64,000 nt of DNA from contig DASQFN010000114.1 of NCBI GenBank assembly GCA_035633115.1, positions 1 through 64,000 of the forward strand. The letters run 5' to 3'. Positions 60,785 through 64,000 of this stretch are shown here, one piece after another. The stretch's first letter is position 1, and each line of letters begins with the position of its first letter. The translations under genes were made by a program, and so were the position numbers. The notes beneath the pieces were generated by a model. It did not search any database. It was not told the origin of the DNA and worked only from the letters and a program-made list of their open reading frames with translations. The DNA is from Gemmatimonadaceae bacterium. GTDB lineage: Bacteria; Gemmatimonadota; Gemmatimonadetes; Gemmatimonadales; Gemmatimonadaceae.

Positions 60785-62488
60785 ATGGCTAGGAGTACAA
60801 CGAGCTCGAGCTATCTCTGGATGTCAGCCCGCGCGCTGAATGCCTCGCGGCGGGCGGCAATTATGGGAATAGTGGGAGGTCTCGTATTCGTCAGCGCCCT
60901 GATCGCATTCGTTCTGGTGCCGCGTCAGGCATCAAAGGCAGCGATCGAAGTCGCCGCCTCGCTCGAGGAGAAGGTCGATTCGAGCGGAACCGTAAGCATC
61001 CGTAACGGCGCGCTGGCTCGGATCGCGGCCGCAGATTCGATGCTGGATGTTGCACGGCGTACCGTAGCTCCGGCGCCCGCACCTGTTGTTGATACCTTTC
61101 CGCCGTATCTGGTCGCGCAGCGTGAATCGCTTGCGGTGGTCGTTTCCGGATTGAATCGCTTGATCGAGCGGGCAGACAACGCTCCTCTTCCATCATCCTA
61201 CCGCGCGCTTGCTTCGTCTCCAGCCATTGCAGCCGACGAGCAGGTGAGAATTCTCCTGGACTCGCTCTCGGAGATCGAGAGTGAGCGCGACGCTTTCGGC
61301 GCTGTCGGGGGCGTCGACCCGGTCTACGTTGCCCTCACCGCGAGAGCTACGGCCATCGGGAGACAGATACAGGCAATCGCCGAGGGGAAGCGGTCCATCG
61401 CGCGAAGCCAGCTGGCCGCACTTCGACCTTCGACGCCACCGCTGGCGCCACGGGTGCGCGTGGACACGACGAAATTCCTCGCCGACAAACTGCAGGCACA
61501 GCGAACTTATGCTGGTGCATCGCAAGCCCTTGCTCAGGCACGCGCAACGAATGAAAGAATCGATCGGCAGTCGGAGAAAGCGCGCGATCTCGCTAACGTA
61601 GGAGCGCCGCCGCTGGCGATGCTCGGAGCTGCACTTGTGCTGGCTCTTACAGTCGGGTTCGCCGCATCCCTCACGTTGGAGCTGCGAAGGCCGCACGTTG
61701 CCGACCCTCGTGAAGCCGAGCAGGTCACGGGAGCGAGAGTTCTCTCGGTGATCCGGCCGGGTGAAGTAATGGCTGAGAGAAGCCGGCGTCAGGCCGATGA
61801 GGAAGCGCCGCCATTGATCGACATCGTTTCCGAGAGCTATCGACGCCTCTATCTCCATCTCGCCGCAACCGAAGCGAATGTTCCGATGGTCACGGTTACC
61901 GGCGATGATGCTGCGATTGTCGGAACCGTCGCGTCGAATCTCGCCGCGATGGCAGCCTACGAAGCGAGAAGCACTCTGGTAGTGGATGTGGATCCTGTCA
62001 CTTGCACGGTTGCCGGTGTACTGCGCGTGCGTCCGAATCCCGGCTTTGCCGGCATCGTCAGCGGCTCGTCTGAGTGGGCGGATTCCATTGTCACGACCAC
62101 TATCGGCCGCGACCGCCCGCTGGATGTGCTGCCCAGCGGAACCAGACGCGTGGGAATTCCGTCGCCCGAAGTCGCAGAGAGGATTCGGGAGGATCTCGCC
62201 AGGATGGAACGGCGCTATGACCTGATCGTCATAGCCGCGCCAACCGAATATGTTCTACATCATTCGACGACAGTCATGCCGAACCCGGATGTGGTGTTGT
62301 GTGCGCGGGTCGGCCACACGAGCATTGCCGATCTGAAAAAATCAGTGGACGGGTTCAGGCAGCGTGACCTTCGGGTGCATGGGCTCGTGCTGTGGGATGA
62401 CGACGTTCCCCAGATCGACTCGCGAGAGGAAGTACTGGAATCAATACAACGCCGCGAAACCGGCAGCTCGGCGCTCGTGAGCACATAG
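60785..62488 (+). CDS. Wzc/BY-kinase-like membrane protein with degenerate ATP site
   Basis: The 567-residue protein has an N-terminal membrane helix (IMGIVGGLVFVSALIAFVLV), a long helical, Wzz-like periplasmic region (about 50-275), a second membrane helix (PLAMLGAALVLALTVGFAAS) and a cytoplasmic domain. That domain has VTVTGDDAAIVGTVASNLAA, where Walker A lacks GK[ST]; STLVVDVDP, a Walker A'-like strand; and RYDLIVIAAPTEYVLH, where the Walker B Asp is replaced. No Tyr cluster is at the C-terminus. It is thus a probable pseudo-kinase, perhaps a regulator of polysaccharide export. No polysaccharide genes lie nearby. Confidence 0.72.
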   Translation: MARSTTSSSYLWMSARALNASRRAAIMGIVGGLVFVSALIAFVLVPRQASKAAIEVAASLEEKVDSSGTVSIRNGALARIAAADSMLDVARRTVAPAPAPVVDTFPPYLVAQRESLAVVVSGLNRLIERADNAPLPSSYRALASSPAIAADEQVRILLDSLSEIESERDAFGAVGGVDPVYVALTARATAIGRQIQAIAEGKRSIARSQLAALRPSTPPLAPRVRVDTTKFLADKLQAQRTYAGASQALAQARATNERIDRQSEKARDLANVGAPPLAMLGAALVLALTVGFAASLTLELRRPHVADPREAEQVTGARVLSVIRPGEVMAERSRRQADEEAPPLIDIVSESYRRLYLHLAATEANVPMVTVTGDDAAIVGTVASNLAAMAAYEARSTLVVDVDPVTCTVAGVLRVRPNPGFAGIVSGSSEWADSIVTTTIGRDRPLDVLPSGTRRVGIPSPEVAERIREDLARMERRYDLIVIAAPTEYVLHHSTTVMPNPDVVLCARVGHTSIADLKKSVDGFRQRDLRVHGLVLWDDDVPQIDSREEVLESIQRRETGSSALVST

Positions 62489-62496
62489 AGCACTGA

Positions 62497-62988
62497 ATGG
62501 CCGAAACGATCATGGACCTTCGTGAGCTGCCGCGCCCGGCGGCCTACGCGGAGATCAAAGAGCAGATGCGGCTGGTGCTGGCTGGAATCGACGACCCGAT
62601 CGCCGGAATGGCTACTCTCGCCGCACTTCTGCATGGGGCGTTCGGGTTCTTGTGGGTCGGCTTTTACCGTGTCGTCAAATCCGATGAGCTTCTGCGAATC
62701 GGCCCTTATCAGGGGAGTCTTGGCTGTCTCGAGATTCCGTTCGGTAAGGGGGTGTGCGGGGTTGCAGCGGCGGAGCGTCGAGCCGTGATCGTCGATGACG
62801 TGAACCTCTTTCCCGGCCACATCACCTGTGATCCGAGAGCGAGATCCGAGATTGTGGTGCCCGTTTTCGGCCCGTCCGGTGAACTGACGGCAGTGCTCGA
62901 CGTCGATTCCGACGAGAAAGGCTCCTTTACCGACGATGATCGAGAAGGTCTCGAGGAGATCATCCAATGGTTCCGCTCGGCGGCCTGA
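62497..62988 (+). CDS. msrC: Free methionine-R-sulfoxide reductase (GAF domain)
   Basis: The 163-residue protein is a GAF-domain fRMsr. The three Cys residues match the E. coli enzyme in spacing: Cys77 (GCLEIPFG), Cys87 (GVCGVA) and Cys111 (HITCDPRARSEIVVPVF), 10 and 24 residues apart. It reduces free Met-R-sulfoxide. It is encoded 8 bases after the Wzc-like gene and followed 2 bases later by the HD gene. Confidence 0.92.
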   Translation: MAETIMDLRELPRPAAYAEIKEQMRLVLAGIDDPIAGMATLAALLHGAFGFLWVGFYRVVKSDELLRIGPYQGSLGCLEIPFGKGVCGVAAAERRAVIVDDVNLFPGHITCDPRARSEIVVPVFGPSGELTAVLDVDSDEKGSFTDDDREGLEEIIQWFRSAA

Positions 62989-62990
62989 CG

Positions 62991-63593
62991 ATGCGGCCAG
63001 GATATTCGGACAAGATCAATCATGCTTTCGCCTTTGCAGCAAAGCATCACGACCGACAGGTCAGAAAAGGGACGAAGCTTCCCTACCTCACGCACCCCGC
63101 CAACGTCGCCGTGATTCTGACTCGCTACGACCGCGACGAAGACAGCATTGTAGCAGGGATTCTACACGACGTTGTAGAAGACTGTGTCCGGGAAGGCTAC
63201 ACGTGGCAGGCCCTCGAACAGAGGATTGGAGAGAAATTCGGCGAATCGGTGCTGCAAATCGTTCTTCAGGTAACTCAAAGGAAGCTCGACGACGATGGCG
63301 CGGAGCTCTCGTCAGCCCAAAGGAAAGAGGATTACCTCGAGCGGTTATCGGAAGCCGAGGAATCCGCGCTGTGGATTTGCGCGGCCGATAAGGTCCACAA
63401 CGCCCGATCAGTTCTTGCCGATCTTCGCCGGACTGTCGAGCCGAATGCTGTCTGGTCGCGGTTCAGTGGTGCGCGTGCAGGGACGGTCAAATGGTACCGC
63501 GATGTCTACGAACGACTGAAGTCTCTGGGTTTCGATCAGCCGATCATGGAAGAGCTGAGGCTGACCGTCGAGGCGCTCGAGCAGCAGCCATAG
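62991..63593 (+). CDS. HD-domain (p)ppGpp hydrolase-like protein (MESH1 type)
   Basis: The start ATG at 62991 gives MRPGYSDKINHAFAFAAKHH. The 200-residue protein has the RelA/SpoT HD motifs: HAFAFAAKHHDRQVRKGTKL, PYLTHPANVAVIL, AGILHDVVEDC, then WICAADKVHNARSVL. No synthetase or regulatory domain follows, so it resembles small alarmone hydrolases. Specific activity cannot be deduced. It is convergent with ispG (11 bases). Confidence 0.85.
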   Translation: MRPGYSDKINHAFAFAAKHHDRQVRKGTKLPYLTHPANVAVILTRYDRDEDSIVAGILHDVVEDCVREGYTWQALEQRIGEKFGESVLQIVLQVTQRKLDDDGAELSSAQRKEDYLERLSEAEESALWICAADKVHNARSVLADLRRTVEPNAVWSRFSGARAGTVKWYRDVYERLKSLGFDQPIMEELRLTVEALEQQP

Positions 63594-63604
63594 GGCAATC
63601 GGCG

Positions 63605-64000
63605 CTAGGAGACGAGCGCAGCTCCCGGCTCGGCGTAACGCCGCTCGACATAATCGTCGAGGATTCGGAGAAATTCAGGGACGATGTTCTCTCCCTTGAG
63701 CGTGACGAGCAGCTTGCCGTCGACATACACCGGAGCCTTCGGCTCCTCGAAGGTTCCGGGCAGTGAGATCCCGATGTTGGCGTGCTTCGACTCTCCCGGT
63801 CCGTTGACCACGCAGCCCATCACGGCAACCTTGAGATCGACGACGTCAGGATAACGCTCATGCCACACGGGCATCTGCTCCCGGAGGTAGAGCTCGATGT
63901 CCTGCGCCATCTGCTGAAAGAATGTTGAAGTTGTTCGTCCGCACCCGGGACACGCCGTCACCTGTGGATTGAAATGTCGGAGTCCGAGGGACTGCAGAAT
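63605..64000 (-). CDS. ispG: 4-hydroxy-3-methylbut-2-enyl diphosphate synthase IspG (C-terminal part)
   Basis: The gene enters from the right edge, with no start in the window. The visible C-terminal 132 residues have [14 protein letters not shown] (the first two iron-sulfur Cys), [20 protein letters not shown] (third Cys and Glu) and a terminal [17 protein letters not shown]. IspG is the [4Fe-4S] enzyme of the MEP isoprenoid pathway. Confidence 0.94.
   Translation of the reverse strand: MLQSLGLRHFNPQVTACPGCGRTTSTFFQQMAQDIELYLREQMPVWHERYPDVVDLKVAVMGCVVNGPGESKHANIGISLPGTFEEPKAPVYVDGKLLVTLKGENIVPEFLRILDDYVERRYAEPGAALVS

Overview
The window reads as the chromosomal replication-origin neighbourhood of a Gram-negative, high-GC bacterium, most likely a member of the Gemmatimonadota. 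The phylum call is an inference. It rests on a GWxTD-domain lipoprotein, several paired M16 peptidases (catalytic plus inactive subunit), a eukaryote-like Ser/Thr kinase, and the order rpmH-rnpA-yidD-yidC-MBL-mnmE next to dnaA. No phage, insertion sequence or CRISPR array was found. Nearly all of the sequence is dense, operonic, housekeeping-type chromosome.

Layout. 0-1.2 kb: a lipoprotein truncated by the window edge, preceded by a c-di-GMP-I-like leader; tRNA-Phe; a 42-residue membrane peptide. 1.2-12.7 kb (minus strand): queF, rhomboid protease, ddl, a PLP/CBS-domain enzyme, a TonB-like lipoprotein, mutS, a SPOR-domain protein, holA, then an anti-sigma/ECF sigma pair and a NUDIX hydrolase. 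12.7-21.3 kb: two M16 peptidase pairs around an alpha/beta hydrolase, then YdcF, a beta-CASP nuclease and a 58-residue protein, all co-directional. 21.4-23.8 kb: upp, a DUF2225 protein, a DUF2268-like metalloprotease. 23.8-28.3 kb: mnmE, MBL, yidC, yidD, rnpA, rpmH on the minus strand, divergent from dnaA. 28.5-31.2 kb: dnaA, a putative oriC with DnaA boxes and a CTA-repeat (DnaA-trio-like) element, dnaN. 31.3-31.6 kb: rnpB. 31.8-40.8 kb: AraC-type regulator, pyrE, histidine kinase, Ser/Thr kinase, GWxTD protein, cold-shock protein with a clear sigma70 promoter, polA and a lipoprotein. 40.9-46 kb: a BMP-type nucleoside ABC transporter operon with an embedded NIF3 gene. 46-50.6 kb: parB, parA, two parS-like sites, a SIMPL-domain gene interrupted by an in-frame TGA, and mnmG. 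50.7-64 kb: small and hypothetical proteins, a YheT-type hydrolase, a class V aminotransferase, an ABC-F ATPase, murB, a third M16 pair, a cupredoxin behind a CRP-like palindrome, a Wzc-like protein with degenerate nucleotide-binding motifs, free-methionine-R-sulfoxide reductase, an HD hydrolase and the 3' part of ispG.

Functionally the window combines replication initiation and segregation (dnaA, oriC, dnaN, parABS), RNA maturation and tRNA modification (rnpA/rnpB, mnmE/mnmG, queF), membrane insertion (yidC/yidD), mismatch repair and polymerase functions (mutS, holA, polA), nucleotide salvage (upp, pyrE, BMP transporter), wall precursors (ddl, murB) and envelope proteolysis (rhomboid, M16 pairs). 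Many neighbours share ATGA-type stop/start overlaps, indicating translational coupling.

The observations most worth a second look are the oriC architecture, the TGA-interrupted SIMPL gene between mnmG and parA, the Wzc-like protein lacking Walker residues, the 14-residue insertion between the QueF catalytic residues, the parS-like pair, the CRP-like palindrome, and several small genes that usual length cut-offs would miss.
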